Shown here: positions 33,768 to 44,355 of the stretch, piece after piece
How the letters are laid out: each line of letters begins with the position of its first letter
Position numbering within the stretch: the first letter of the stretch is position 1
NCBI GenBank assembly: GCA_031769625.1
Contig: JAUIMM010000601.1
Coordinates: 3,081,001 to 3,145,000 of the forward strand
DNA from: Taudactylus pleione
Taxonomy: Eukaryota; Chordata; Amphibia; Anura; Myobatrachidae
Direction of reading: 5' to 3'
DNA length: 64,000 bases
The notes under the pieces: model-generated
Database searches by the model: none
Seen by the model: the letters and a program-made list of their open reading frames with translations, nothing else
Told to the model about the DNA's origin: nothing
Position numbers and translations under genes: made by a program

Positions 33768-34890
33768 GTCAATTTGCTGTACTCCCATTTCTGCCCTTTT
33801 TCATCCCTTTATTGCCCCTTCACAACCCCTTTAGTGCCCCTTCAGTTCCCCTTTTATGCCCTTTCACATCCCCTTTAGTGCCGCTTCAGTTCCCTTTTTA
33901 TGCCCTTTCACATCCCTGGTAATGCCCCTGTAGTGCCCTCCTGGTAGAGCCACTTTAGAGCCTCCATAGTGCCCCTTATATAGCTCCCATAGTGCCCCTT
34001 GTAGTGCCCCCTGGTAGTGTCCCTTATAGAGCCCCCATAGTGCCCTTGTAGTTCCCCTTATAGAGCCTCCATAGTGCCCCTGTAGTGCCCCCTGGTAGTG
34101 CCCCTTATAGAGCCCCCATAGTGAGCCTTATAGAGCCCCCATAGTGCCCTTGTAGTGCAAATTTAGAGACCCCATAGTGCCCCTTATAGAGCCCTCATAG
34201 TGCCCTTCTAGTTTCCCTTATAGAGCCCCATAGTGCCCCTTATAGAGCCCCCACAGTGAGCCTTATAGAGCCCCCATAGTGCCCCCTGGTAGTGCCCCTT
34301 ATAGAGCCCCCATAGTGCCCTTGTAGTTCCCCTTATAGAGCCCCCATAGTGCCCTTTATAGAGCCCCCAAAGTGCCCTTGTAGTGTCCCCATTGTGCCCC
34401 CTGGTTGTGCCCCTTATAGAGCCCCCATGGTGCCCTTGTAGTCCCCCTTATAGAGCCCCCATAGTGCCATTGTAGTTCCCCTTATAGAGCCCCCATAGTG
34501 CCCCTTATAGAGCCCCCATAGTGCACTTGTAGTGCCCCCAGAGTGCCCTTGTAGTTCCCCTTATAGAGCCCCCATAGTGCCCCCTGGTAGTGCCCCTTAT
34601 AGAGCTCCCATAGTGCCCTTGTAGTTCCACTTATAGTGCCCCCATAGTACCCTTGTAGTTCCCCTTATAGAGCACCCATAGTGCCCCTTATAGAGCTTCC
34701 ATAGTGTCCTTATAGTGCCCCCATAGTACCCTTGTAGTTCCCTTTATAGAGCCCTCACAGTCACCCTTATAGAGCTCCCATAGTGCCCTTGTAGTGCCCC
34801 CATAGTGCCCCTTATAGAACCCCCATAGTGCCCTTGTAGTTCCCCTTATAGAGCCGCCATAGTGCCCCCTGGTAGTGCCCCTTGGTAAAG
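33768..34890. repeat. Degenerate ~1.1-kb minisatellite (GCCCCCATAGTGCCCCTTATAGA units)
   Basis: The array is built from GCCCCCATAGTGCCC, TTGTAGTTCCCCTTATAGA and CCTGGTAGTGCCCCTTATAGA modules in varying order. Single modules are about 20-23 bp and larger units near 40-65 bp recur. The left edge (33768-33930) is a looser form with CCCTTTCACATCCCTTT units. The glycine/tyrosine/threonine-rich minus-strand frame (34688-34912) is a product of the repeat. Confidence 0.95.
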
Positions 34891-34919
34891 CCCCTTTAAT
34901 AGCTACATACACCTAAAAA

Positions 34920-35240
34920 ATAAAACACCACACACCTCCTTTGACTGCTGCACTAGCTACCCCCCTAGAAGCAAGCCCACTGCTCCCCCCGCACTATTAA
35001 CAAGCCCGCTGCCCCCCACACTATTAACAAGCCCGCTGCCCCCCACTCAATATAAACAAAGCCCACTACCCCCTTAGAAGCAAGCCTGCTACCCCCCGCA
35101 CTATTAAAAAGCCCGCTGCCCACCCCATTCACTATAAACAAAGCCTGCTACCCCTGCTATAAACTACCTAGCAAACCCCCCACTATAAACAACCCCCCGC
35201 TACCCCACCCCCACTGCACTACAAACAACCCCACTACACT
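34920..35240. repeat. Second degenerate tandem block (AAGCCCGCTGCCCCCCAC units)
   Basis: ACAAGCCCGCTGCCCCCCAC, CTATTAACAAGCCC and CTATAAACAA words recur irregularly about eight to ten times. It directly follows the minisatellite and shares its C-richness, but the unit differs. Confidence 0.8.
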
Positions 35241-35394
35241 AACCAATCTTCCCATAATAGATGCACTGTACTTTCCTTTTTTTTGTTTTCCAAAGCTGCG
35301 CTGTCCCCCGGCGCTCTGTAGCTGCTACTGCTGCTTCTCTCCAGGGAACAGTGAGAGGGAATTCAGAACGGCCCGGGTGTGGCCAGCATAAATT

Positions 35395-35622
35395 ATTGTT
35401 CGTCGTTCATCGTTTATCGCTTATAAACTGACAGATATTTCTAATATCTGTCAGCGATAAGCAATAATTGACCAACATGTTGGAGAGATGAAAGATAAAA
35501 TTTGTCGGCCACGGGAGAGCGCATTTTCATTGTTCAGAGCCTATAGATTAGCAGATAAATTGAACGACTGAACGATAAATCGTTCATCATTCAAATTTAT
35601 CTGCTAATGGATAGGCCCCTTT
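35395..35622. mobile_element. Hairpin MITE (CTGCTAATGGATAGGCCCC end)
   Basis: It contains nested inverted repeats: CTGACAGATATTTCTAATATCTGTCAG (about 35428-35454) and CCTATAGATTAGCAGATAAATT (35550) with AATTTATCTGCTAATGGATAGG (about 35596-35617). Its right end is the complement of the end at 29130, so both are members of one hairpin family. Confidence 0.7.
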
Positions 35623-36414
35623 ACTCAGAAGCTGCGTGACTGCCAGATCTGCATCAATATTCCTGGTATTTACGCTGTTGCACGTCATGGGATGTATATG
35701 AGAAGGCAGCAGCGGGCGTCCGTATGCTCGGGGAAGCTTTGTAAGTCATTAGCATATTTTAGCAATTGCGATCCGTGAGTGATCACATTTGCGATTGCAT
35801 TAGCGTAAAATTTTGGAATCAGGCCCTCTAACTCTAAGCATAAACACACACGTAGAACTCTTTGGGATACCAGCTAAAATAAATAAAGATTGCTATACCC
35901 CATCATAAATTCCACAAAGCATTAAATGTAGCTGTGATGGATGGATATGAATGGATTTCTCATAAAATATTTTACATTTTGTAGTATAACTTTATTGCTT
36001 TTAAAATTACGTAGATGTTATCCATTTTATTTTTGTTCTGCTTTGTGCCATTTTTCAACACATGAGGTAAATGTCAGTACTGCATTGCTGATTAAAAGCT
36101 CATTCACACCAATGAATTTGCTATTTTAACAAAAAAGCATCAAAAACAATGTAAAATAAGTATGTTTGCAATGCTTTTTGATGTGTCGAGCAGGACTCCA
36201 TTAGATAGCAGGAACAACAAATTGCTCATTAATGTCTGTAAATTAAAACAACAACAAACCTCAAGAATTTACACTTAAACACATAGGTGGTAATTAGCTC
36301 CATAAGGAACAAAGTATTTTAAATGTAATTCTATTTTTTAATAACTAGTGCATGCATACCAGCTTTCTAGCACATTGATGTGAACAGGCACTACATACCC
36401 AAAGTCTTGAGTGT
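35623..36414. other. Non-coding stretch
   Basis: No gene seen. GGAATCAGGCCC near 35815-35826 resembles a right end of the GGGCC MITE family, but no matching left end was found nearby. Confidence 0.45.
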
Positions 36415-36805
36415 AAATTTACTAAGAATCGTGTAAGGCTGAGATAGTAATCCTGTGAGAGTCTCCCCTGATTTTCAAACACAAAGATTTACTAAAGGCA
36501 AACATGGGTGTTTAAAACACGAATCTACACTGCAAAACATGATTGAAAACACAAATAGAAGTCAATATATCATTGTCCAAACTTAGCCAGTCATCGGCTG
36601 GTTACTATGACAATGGCCGTTGATTGGCTAAAAGTTGCCTGACTCTTAGCCAATCATGGCTAGGGTACAGGAAAACCATGTGGGTTTCTTGTGCCTTAAC
36701 CATGATTGGCTAAGAGTCTGGCAGCTCTTAGCCAATCAGTGGCCGTCCATTGAATGGTCAGCAAGTTTTATACAGGGCCAGAGAAGTTCCTTAGTAAATC
36801 AACCC
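36415..36805. mobile_element. MITE-like element with TTTACTAAG ends and internal hairpin
   Basis: AAATTTACTAAGAATCG near 36416 and TTCCTTAGTAAATCAACCCC near 36788 face each other. Inside, GACTCTTAGCCAATCATGG (about 36639) and CCATGATTGGCTAAGAGTC (about 36701) are inverted copies. It abuts the foldback at 36812, which has the same terminal word. Confidence 0.6.
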
Positions 36806-36811
36806 CTTGGG

Positions 36812-37239
36812 GCAAAATTTACTAAGCGGCAGTTTGACAGTGGTTTCTATTCTATTCTAAACCCCGGCGGTTTGGTGGCGGTTTCTATTCTATTCTAAAC
36901 CCCGGCGGTTTGGTGGCGGTTTCTATTCTATTCTAAATCCGAGGGGTTTGGTTTTGCAGCAGTTTCTAAATGACAGCCCTGTTCTATTCTATTCTAAAAT
37001 GTGTTTTGATAGCAGTTTTGCAGCGGTTTTGGCCTTAATAAATCTGCAGACAGCAAAACCACCACCAAACCACAGTCAAAGCACATTTTAGAATAGAATA
37101 GAACAGGGCTGTCATTTAGAAACCACTGCAAAACCACCACCAAACCCCGGGGTTTAGAATAGAATAGAAATCGCCACCAAGCCGCCGGGGTTTAGAATAT
37201 AAACCGCAGTCAAACCGCTGCTTAGTAAATTTTGCCCAA
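36812..37239. mobile_element. ~430-bp foldback element (GGGCAAAATTTACTAAGC ends)
   Basis: The left end GGGGCAAAATTTACTAAGC and right end GCTTAGTAAATTTTGCCC are inverted. The arms extend through CTATTCTATTCTAAACCCCGG on the left, repeated in tandem, and CCCCGGGGTTTAGAATAGAA on the right, with a GGTTTGGTGGCGG / CCACCAAACC core. Almost the entire element is palindromic, with an internal tandem of about 43 bp in the left arm (36855-36940). Confidence 0.85.
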
Positions 37240-38510
37240 AGAATGCTCCAGATTCAATTATGGAAGGGGAAGCAAAGTAGCCTGCAAAAGTCAATCAAAG
37301 AAGAAAACTGTATTTGTGTGTGCTTCATTAAGTATTGAAAATGCATCAATCCACTTGGGTACTTATCAGCTCTATTTGACCAATAACTGGTTATATGATT
37401 GCATTGTGTACTAGTTAACTTTAACATTTTGTAAATGCATGTAGTAACCACTGCTCCAGTCGCATCTCAAGCAGGTATGATGAGTCGCAGCTCAAGATTT
37501 GCATATGTAATTGACTCTGAGTCCATCCACATGTTTAACCACTTAACTGAAAATTTTTTTTTTTACCAAAAACTGCTCATAAAATTTTATTTTTTATTTA
37601 ATAAAGCTTTAAATATATTTGTAAAAATATATTTTAATACTTTATTTAAAAAACATACATGGGGGGGTGTTATGCACTCCCCTGTGTCCATAGGCATCCA
37701 TTTTAAAATTACCTTTCACACCCCCATTATAAATAGTTCCCCAGCATTATCATCCGCCACCCCCTAGTGGCAATAGAATCCCATGACAATGTGCCCCCAC
37801 TGTTTACAGCCCCCCTCATTATGTTTTACTGTCCATTTATTTACATTTTTTTTGTTTATCCTGCCCACCCATTGCTAAAAAAAGTTTTAGTGGATGATCC
37901 CTATTACACCCCTCCCCAATTTCATATCCCTACATTATTGCAGAATGAAGCGGAGCATGGGGAAGGTGGGAGTGATTATCAGTCCCCCCTGCTTGTGCAG
38001 AGATCAGCATATTTGTGCTCAAAGAGGAACTATGTTCCCAGGGTCGGCTCTTGGGGCGTTCAACCAGTGCGGTTAAACAGTGGCGCCACCCCATAGAGGG
38101 TGCAGTGCTCCCAACCATCCTGATTTCAGCAGGACAGTCCCATTTTTCAGGCACTGTCCCACCCACGGGCTGAAGTGTCCCGCAGGCAGTCGGGAGGTTG
38201 AGGACATGCACTATCACAGCTCTGCTTTGCTAAGCAGCGGTACCGGTGAAGCTGAATGGATGCCGCGCACATGCAAACAGTGTCCATTCAGTGCAGGGAG
38301 ACGGCTGGGGGCAGCTCAGCTGCTGACGGAGTGCTGGGCTCGCCCCCTGCATGACGTAAAATGGGAGGTGTGCATGGTCTATGGAAATTAGGCCACATCC
38401 CACTTTTCAGATGCGCAGGTATTTGCCACACACAGGTGTAGAAGGAGCGCCAACCATTACTTGCACAGGGCATGTCTCCACCTGGAGACGTCCCTGTATG
38501 TTCCCCACCT
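37240..38510. other. Non-coding stretch with common repeat fragments
   Basis: No gene recognised. Near 37535-37650 is an AT-rich palindromic segment. Near 38100-38200, AACCATCCTGATTTCAGCAG and GGACAGTCCCATTTTTCAGG belong to a repeat type I associate with amphibian genomes. Confidence 0.4.
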
Positions 38511-38522
38511 CACACTTTTAGT

Positions 38523-38757
38523 TAGAGATGTGCGGGTGTAGTTCTCAGAGAACCAACAGCAACTGAATTTACTGTAGGTGTTCTGAGTTGAACTGAGTTC
38601 CAGTTCGTAATCACTTTGGGGTACTGTGTCGAACCGTGTCTTGGTTCGGATCTTCCCGCAGTTCGGAAGGGTGATTTTGCAAAACCAAAACCAAGACCAA
38701 AACATGAAGGTGAATCAGAATCCAAAACCAAAGCACGGGGGTAAGCGCACATCTCTA
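38523..38757. mobile_element. Non-autonomous hAT MITE (235 bp, TSD CTTTTAGT)
   Basis: The ends are TAGAGATGTGCG and CGCACATCTCTA, exact inverted repeats. CTTTTAGT occurs directly before (38515-38522) and directly after (38758-38765), an 8-bp target duplication, which is the hallmark of hAT elements. The interior carries AAACCAAAACCAAGACCAAAA-type words like those at 12672, 19758 and 27100. This complete copy identifies the other fragments as hAT ends. Confidence 0.93.
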
Positions 38758-38917
38758 CTTTTAGTATAGGCACATGTGCCCTGGAGTGGCGTCGCATGAC
38801 ACTCTAGGGTGAGATTTTGGCAGTCACAGACCGCAATGTCACTCCCAGGGAGTCCATAGACATAGGAGGAAATCCAAACAGATATCCTGCATTACACAAG
38901 AGGAAACCAGATAAGCA

Positions 38918-38989
38918 GCACTAATGCATGAGATGTGACCTGGTCAGGTAATGCACTCCTGGCTGCGGTCACATCTCATGCATTAGTGC
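38918..38989. repeat. 72-bp perfect-arm hairpin
   Basis: GCACTAATGCATGAGATGTG ACC (38918-38940) is exactly complementary to 38967-38989, with a 26-bp loop. Both arms are 23 bp with no mismatch. Confidence 0.9.
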
Positions 38990-39005
38990 AAGGCAAGGGG
39001 TTAAA

Positions 39006-39290
39006 GGGTCAACATAATTAATTGAATTGAACATTAGAAACATTGACATGATGTCGACATATAAATGAGGCTTATGGATAAGGTTAGCATTAGGGTTTCC
39101 ATTACGGTTGCTGTTAGGGTTAGTGTTACTGTTAGTGTTAGGGACATAATGACATAAAAAACAGCATTTCAACATTTTAACAATGGTGACATAATATCAG
39201 TGTTTACATGCCGAATGTTGACATGGTCAATATTGACATTCCCATGTCAACATAGTGGATGTCGACACTGTGAATGTCCAACAAATATAT
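39006..39290. mobile_element. MITE-like element with ATGTCGAC words and GGGTTAG interior
   Basis: TTGACATGATGTCGACAT near 39043 and ATGTTGACATGGTCAATATT near 39213, CATAGTGGATGTCGACAC near 39250, are self-similar and inverted. The middle (39070-39145) has TTAGGG-like units on the + strand. Confidence 0.5.
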
Positions 39291-39785
39291 CAAACCCACA
39301 AATAAGATCTCTCCCTCATATTTGCCTCTTTTTGTTGCTTTGCGCAGCCATCCACTGGACTGGAATGCTCACAGGAAGAGTCGGGGGAAACAGGTGCGCA
39401 TATGGACATGCATGGTAGTAGCAGTAAGCATTACATGCTGCGCTTTTCTCTTCCCAACACCACCAAAATCATCATAATCTCTGAGGTTGTACAGGTCAGC
39501 AATGTCCCTTTTTTGAGCAAAGCTTCATTATATGTAGTATTGAATTATTCCATATGGCATTGCTCCAGTAATGCAGCAACAGAGTTCTTTGGACATTAGT
39601 AATTAGGTCTATTTACATTCACCGAAACAGCTTCTGGGTTTAGTGCCAAAGATTAGGAGCAGCCACATGAAAGCATACTTGTGATGCCAAGTACAAAGAG
39701 CAGAGCCATATCTCATGTCTAGTACAATATGTGGAGTCATATTGTTGCCATGTACACAAAGTTGAAACATAAATGCTGCCAGGTA

Positions 39786-40015
39786 CAGGGGCAGAACTAT
39801 GGGAGACAATGGAGGCTCCTGCCGCCGGGCTCCAGCTTTGAAGGGGCACCTCCTCCATTGTCCACAACATATTCTCCCCACTTAGGGCTGTAACTATGTA
39901 TACCCAGAGTGTACCATCATGGCCGCCCAATACATGGCACCCCTTCCCGGCACCTGAGAAGCCACCATACACTAGTAAAGAGCTCCATGTCAGACCATCA
40001 GCTGCTATAGCCTGT
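39786..40015. repeat. Interspersed repeat, copy 1 (pair with 43047-43265)
   Basis: AGAACTATGGGAGACAATGG, GAAGGGGCACCTCCTCCATT, TTAGGGCTGTAACTATGTA, CAATACATGGCACCCCTTCC and CGGCACCTGAGAAG follow in the same order and orientation at 43047-43265. Copy 1 has an extra short segment around 39898-39912. Confidence 0.85.
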
Positions 40016-40135
40016 CTGCATGCAAATTGCACAGTATCAATTGCACACTGTGCTGCTAGCTTCGGATCGCTGTTCCAGGCTCCACACTGTTGTATCCTCA
40101 GTATGCTTCACCAGTCTCTGTGATATTTAACTTCA

Positions 40136-40368
40136 GTCACTACTGTTATTCCCCAGTGATATTCAGCGTCAGTCACTACCAATATTCTTCAGTGATATTC
40201 GACATCAGTCACTTCAGTGATATTCAACACAGCTCACTGCCAGTGATATTCTAAATTGGTCACTTCCAATATTCTTCAGTGTTATTTGACATCAGTCATG
40301 TCAGTGATATTCAGCATTGGTCACTACTGATATTCTTCAGTGATATTTGACATCAGTCACTTCAGTGA
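40136..40368. repeat. Tandem array of TCAGTGATATTC units, left part
   Basis: Words CAGTGATATTCAACATCAGT, CACTACCAATATTCTTCAG and GATATTCGACATCAGTCACT recur with a period near 60 bp and a sub-period near 20 bp. The array is interrupted by the LTR at 40369 and continues after 41074. Confidence 0.9.
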
Positions 40369-41074
40369 TGTCATGACCAGGGCTGTGTGTGGTCGGGGTC
40401 AGCGAACCTTACCTGTCCAGACGCTCTGGCGGGGGCGCGAGCATTTAGGGATCTGCACTGCATGCCACAGGGTCCTGTAGACACAGTGTTCTGGATGCAG
40501 GTGTGAGTATGGTTTACTCTGGAAGTGCTGCAGAACGACATGGATGCCACCATCTTGGAATACATCAGGTCACACACTTTATCCAATCCAGTCAGAGCAT
40601 TGTTGGGAATCCTAGCAACCATGATGCACTTCTTCTGGGTATTTAAGGGCTGAGCTGCAGTCCTTTCATTGCCAGTGCAACGTTATTCCCAGTGCAAGCT
40701 GGGTGCTAGTTCACTGAGCTCCTTTGCTGTTTACCCAGGCCAAGTCCAGTACTCCCGTCTCTGCTTCCTCCAGGTTCCAGCTATCCTTGCTACCTCCGTC
40801 TGCTAGCAGCATTACTCCTAGCAACCACCTCTTGAGGGACTCCTGCCTAATATCCTGACTGTCGGTGTTCCTCCCTGGCTATCCAGTTACCAGTTGTCCA
40901 TCCCCGTAGTTCTTACTGGGTGCACTTCCGTCAGAGCCACTTTCTGCCAACGGGCCACTCATGAGCAACACTCCTCTCAGACCAGCGTCCTTCCAGTACT
41001 AGAAGTCTGCCCTCCAAATGACCCCTGGTTCCACTCCGGGTCCAAATCTTCAATCATCCGTGACACCCGTGACA
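40369..41074. mobile_element. Solo LTR (706 bp) inserted in the tandem array
   Basis: It begins TGTCATGACCAGGG and ends CACCCGTGACA (TG...CA). AGTGA precedes it (40364-40368) and AGTAA follows (41075-41079). The array's own unit reads CAGTGATATTC here, so the target was AGTGA and one base of the right copy has changed. A 5-bp duplication with TGTCA...TGACA ends fits a Ty3/gypsy-type or related LTR. No internal retroelement sequence is present, so this is a solo LTR. The short open frames inside have no homology I know. Confidence 0.8.
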
Positions 41075-41400
41075 AGTAATATTCAACACCAGTCACTACC
41101 AGTTGTATTCTACATCAGTCACTACCAATATTCTTCAGTGATATTCGACATCAGTCACGTCAGTGATCAGTGATATTCAACATCAGTCACTACCAGTGAC
41201 ATTCAGCATCGGTCACTACTGATATTCTCCAACATCGGTCACTATCAATATTCTTCAGTGATACTCAACATCAGTCACTTCAGTGAAATTCATCATCAGT
41301 CACTACCGATATTTTCCTCCAGTGATATTCTACAATGGTCTTTACCAATATAATTCAGTATTACTAACATCAGTGATTTTTTGATATTCACCACTGATAA
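41075..41400. repeat. Tandem array of TCAGTGATATTC units, right part
   Basis: Continuation of 40136-40368 with the same units, becoming more degenerate towards 41400. Left and right parts join in register once the LTR is removed. Confidence 0.88.
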
Positions 41401-41429
41401 TCTCCAGCCACTCATTTGTCTTCTTATAT

Positions 41430-41665
41430 TCCTGTAAGTTGCTAATTCCTGGGTCCCTGACCTGGGGGCCACAACCTGCTCATTGGGTGCAGCTAAAACC
41501 CATATCCCAATTGGAGGGGTCACTGGTGAAAACCACCAATGAGTTAGTCTCCGCACCTCTGGTCAGGTCTCATCAACACTCCTCATTTACTCCTGCCTCC
41601 ACACCTAGTCACCCTGACTCCCAGTCCTCTGACTGGAAACCTCAAGGGCCAGGTCATGACAGTCT
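41430..41665. other. C-rich segment, possible LTR fragment
   Basis: A GC-richer block ends with GGCCAGGTCATGACAGTCT near 41650-41668, a word close to the TGTCATGACC terminus of the neighbouring LTR, reversed. It may be a related LTR fragment, but no borders could be fixed. Confidence 0.3.
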
Positions 41666-41741
41666 AGTCTAATATACAGAGCTATACTTGGCGCAAAGGC
41701 TAATATGCATAGTAATATCTGTTGATATTATTTTTATCATT

Positions 41742-41758
41742 TATTATTATTAATAATA

Positions 41759-41806
<48 letters not shown>
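41742..41806. repeat. (TTA)n microsatellite
   Basis: About 20 TTA/ATT units, preceded by a short ATTATTATTAATAATA palindrome. Confidence 0.95.
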
Positions 41807-41808
<2 letters not shown>

Positions 41809-42928
41809 GAAGCACTTTTCTCCAACAGCACTCAAGGTGCTTTATATTTGCATAAAATTCAGAAACCATGAACATAAAGAAACCATGAACATAACTGGGA
41901 CTCAGCAATTTGGGGTCATTGATGTCATATGTTGCTAATATTAAGCTATAAAGCCATACCAGGCTACAAGGATAACATTCTGGGCTAAATAAAAGTGTCA
42001 GGTTTTATGTGGAATGCCAACCTTGTCCTATATGCAATATAAAGAAATGATCTCTGTCACTGATCTCTACCAGTGGCTTTCTTTCCTTCTGAGTGGTGGT
42101 TTCTTCCATCACTAAACTCTGCAGATATCTCCCTGGTTTTCATCTTCCTAGGGTGACTTCTCTGATAAATGTCAGTCACTTGTGTGTCACCATAAAAAAA
42201 GAGTTTTAAAAACTTCACAATACAGCCAGGGATTAATAATAACTTATACTTACAGTTTGTCACTATTACTAATATCTGACTTTCAACACCTCACTATTAA
42301 TTATAACCCTGATATCCTGTATGAATCAAAAGGCCAACTTTTAACTGTGTTATCTTAATAGTTTTCAAAGTATTAGATCTTCTTTAGTCTTACAATTTAT
42401 TTGTAACTCCAAGGGAAAGCTAATGAGACAGGCAATTTTTGTGTGTTGAACGGCTCTTCCTAAACCAAAGAAAAGAAATGTTTCAGGTAATGTGCGCTAA
42501 AATTGTAGTAGAAAGCTATGTCTTTTATAATGCTAATACTGAAACTATATGGGTCAGCAAACTACAATGAAAATGGGCATTTTGACATTAATGATGAGCA
42601 AAAAAAAAATCTTTTTTTGTTCCTTGCAAAAAAGGAACTTACTGTGATATTCTAATTATTCTTTTGGCTGTAATGTTCATAGAAAGCTGAAGGGCAATTC
42701 AATAACTGGAATATGTGTTTAACAAAAGGAAAAGAGAATAAAACATAATCTATTTGCTGACATTATTTATCTAGTGATTAGCTGTGTCCTTTAACAGTTT
42801 GTATAATTCTGACACAGTTTTCTGTTCAAGGATATTGTAGAATATACTAGGAGGAACACAATTATTGATGCTATTGCTATAGCACTGTCAGGATTTCTTA
42901 CAGGTTATTTCATTATAGGTGTAGGCAC
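41807..42928. other. AT-rich non-coding stretch
   Basis: No gene or element recognised. AAACCATGAACATAA is repeated directly at 41861-41892. Confidence 0.45.
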
Positions 42929-43046
42929 ATGTTGGCAATTCCTATAAAATGTTGTGGCCAGTATGAATGCTCAGATGCATGCGCTCCATTTTATTCAGTG
43001 TACGTCGTTCACATACATGAATCCACAGTGCGCAGAATTAAGCCCA

Positions 43047-43265
43047 GGAGCAGAACTATGGGAGACAATGAAAGGCGCCTGCCGCTGGGCGCCAGCACTG
43101 AAGGGGCACCTCCTCCATTGCCCACAATATATTCACCCAATTTAGGGCTGTAAATATGTACCATCAGAGCCGCTCAATACATGGCACCCCTTCCCGGCAC
43201 CTGAGAAGCTACCATAACCATATATTAGTGGAGGGCTCTGTGTCAGACCATCAGCTGTCACTTCC
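43047..43265. repeat. Interspersed repeat, copy 2 (pair with 39786-40015)
   Basis: Same order of words as copy 1. After CATCAGCTG the two copies diverge. Confidence 0.85.
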
Positions 43266-43309
43266 ATCTATTTATATAGACTGTCCCTGCTCATTTGTGT
43301 TGCTGCTCC

Positions 43310-43480
43310 TCAGCAGCTTCTTATGCCAGTGAGACACATCCGGCTCCCCCCTCACCCACAACTCCCCATCCCACTCCTCCCTGTCAGCAGCCCAAGCTGC
43401 TGACCCATGCAGCTGCCCTGGTGCCCTCCCTCACCCACAACTCCCCATCCCACTCCTCCCTGGTGGAAGCTCTAGCCGCA
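43310..43480. repeat. Small direct duplication in a C-rich segment
   Basis: CTCACCCACAACTCCCCATC followed by CCACTCCTCCCTG occurs twice (about 43358 and 43430). Confidence 0.8.
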
Positions 43481-43739
43481 GACCTGTGCAGTGGGCCCAA
43501 GCATAAGGGTGGCTGCAGATCTTCCAGCAGCTGGATGAAAACAAGGATGCACCAGACAGAGCTGCGGGTAAGAGTGCACGGGAGGTGAGGCCCAGGGGCA
43601 ACAGTGACTAAGTCTGGGTGCAGATCTTTAGTGGAGCAACTTCCCGGCATGTGAAGCAATCGGCAGTAGGCTGGGCATTTTGTGATTTGTAGTCCCACCA
43701 CATTGACAGTCTTACAGTGTCTTAACTCAAACTCAGTCC

Positions 43740-43890
43740 TCAAAGCCCCCACATCAGGTGGTTTTCCTCTCCATCAGGGGTATCAGAAGGGCTCCCCATC
43801 CACATCAGGTGGTTTTCCCCTCCACCAAGGGTATCAGGAGAGCTTCCCACCCCACTTCAGGTGGCTTGCTCCTCCATCATTAGGACGCTC
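43740..43890. repeat. Three ~52-bp tandem units
   Basis: CACATCAGGTGGTTTTCC(T/C)CTCCA followed by GGGTATCAG and GCTTCCC/GCTCCCC words is repeated two and a half times. Confidence 0.85.
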
Positions 43891-44124
43891 AGCCTTATGC
43901 TAATTGCACTATACAGGCCACTATCTCATCTGTGACTAATGCATAGTTGTATATACTCCTAATTAACCCCAGGGCTGTAGCTGATTAAAGTATTCATACA
44001 TACAAACATACATTACATTTCTCAGTGCAGTCCTAATCTTTATAATACACAATGTTGCAATGTTATCCGTTATCTTGTGTCTCTGGTATACGATGGGAGA
44101 GCTGTATACCTTTGAATGTGGATG

Positions 44125-44355
44125 CGTTCTGCATCCCAGGAGTCGGGATACCGATGCTAGGGGGAATGATAGGGTTAGGCACTAAGCGGAGAGGGTTAGG
44201 TTTAGGGTGCGGGGAGGGGAGGTTAGGTTCAGGCACTAGAGGGGGAGGTTAGGGTTAGGCACCAAAGAGGGAGGGTTAGAGTAGGGAGAGGGGGAGGGTT
44301 AGCATACTGACCAACAAGTGTCGGGATGTCGGAGACAGGATTCTGAACGCATGGA
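44125..44355. mobile_element. MITE with TTAGGG-rich interior, reversed copy
   Basis: The left end GGATGCGTTCTGCATCCCAG and right end GATTCTGAACGCATGGATC are inverted. CGGGATACCG and GTCGGGATGTCGG lie just inside. The middle carries GGGTTAGG and GGTTAGGCAC units, the complement of the CCCTAA-rich elements at 9.3, 17.6 and 28.6 kb. Confidence 0.7.

Noticed and set aside
29130..35622. One 6.5-kb transposon bounded by GGGGCTATCCATTAGCAGAT and its complement
   Set aside because: The 35.4-35.6 kb segment is a complete hairpin by itself with the same end on both arms. The 29.13 kb end is therefore more simply a second, truncated copy.
35622..35826. A sixth full GGGCC MITE ending at 35826
   Set aside because: The right end GGAATCAGGCCC is similar, but no matching left end or target duplication was found.
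40136..41400. CRISPR-like alternation of repeats and spacers
   Set aside because: The units vary in length and sequence and have no constant spacer size. The interruption is a solo LTR, and the genome is eukaryotic.
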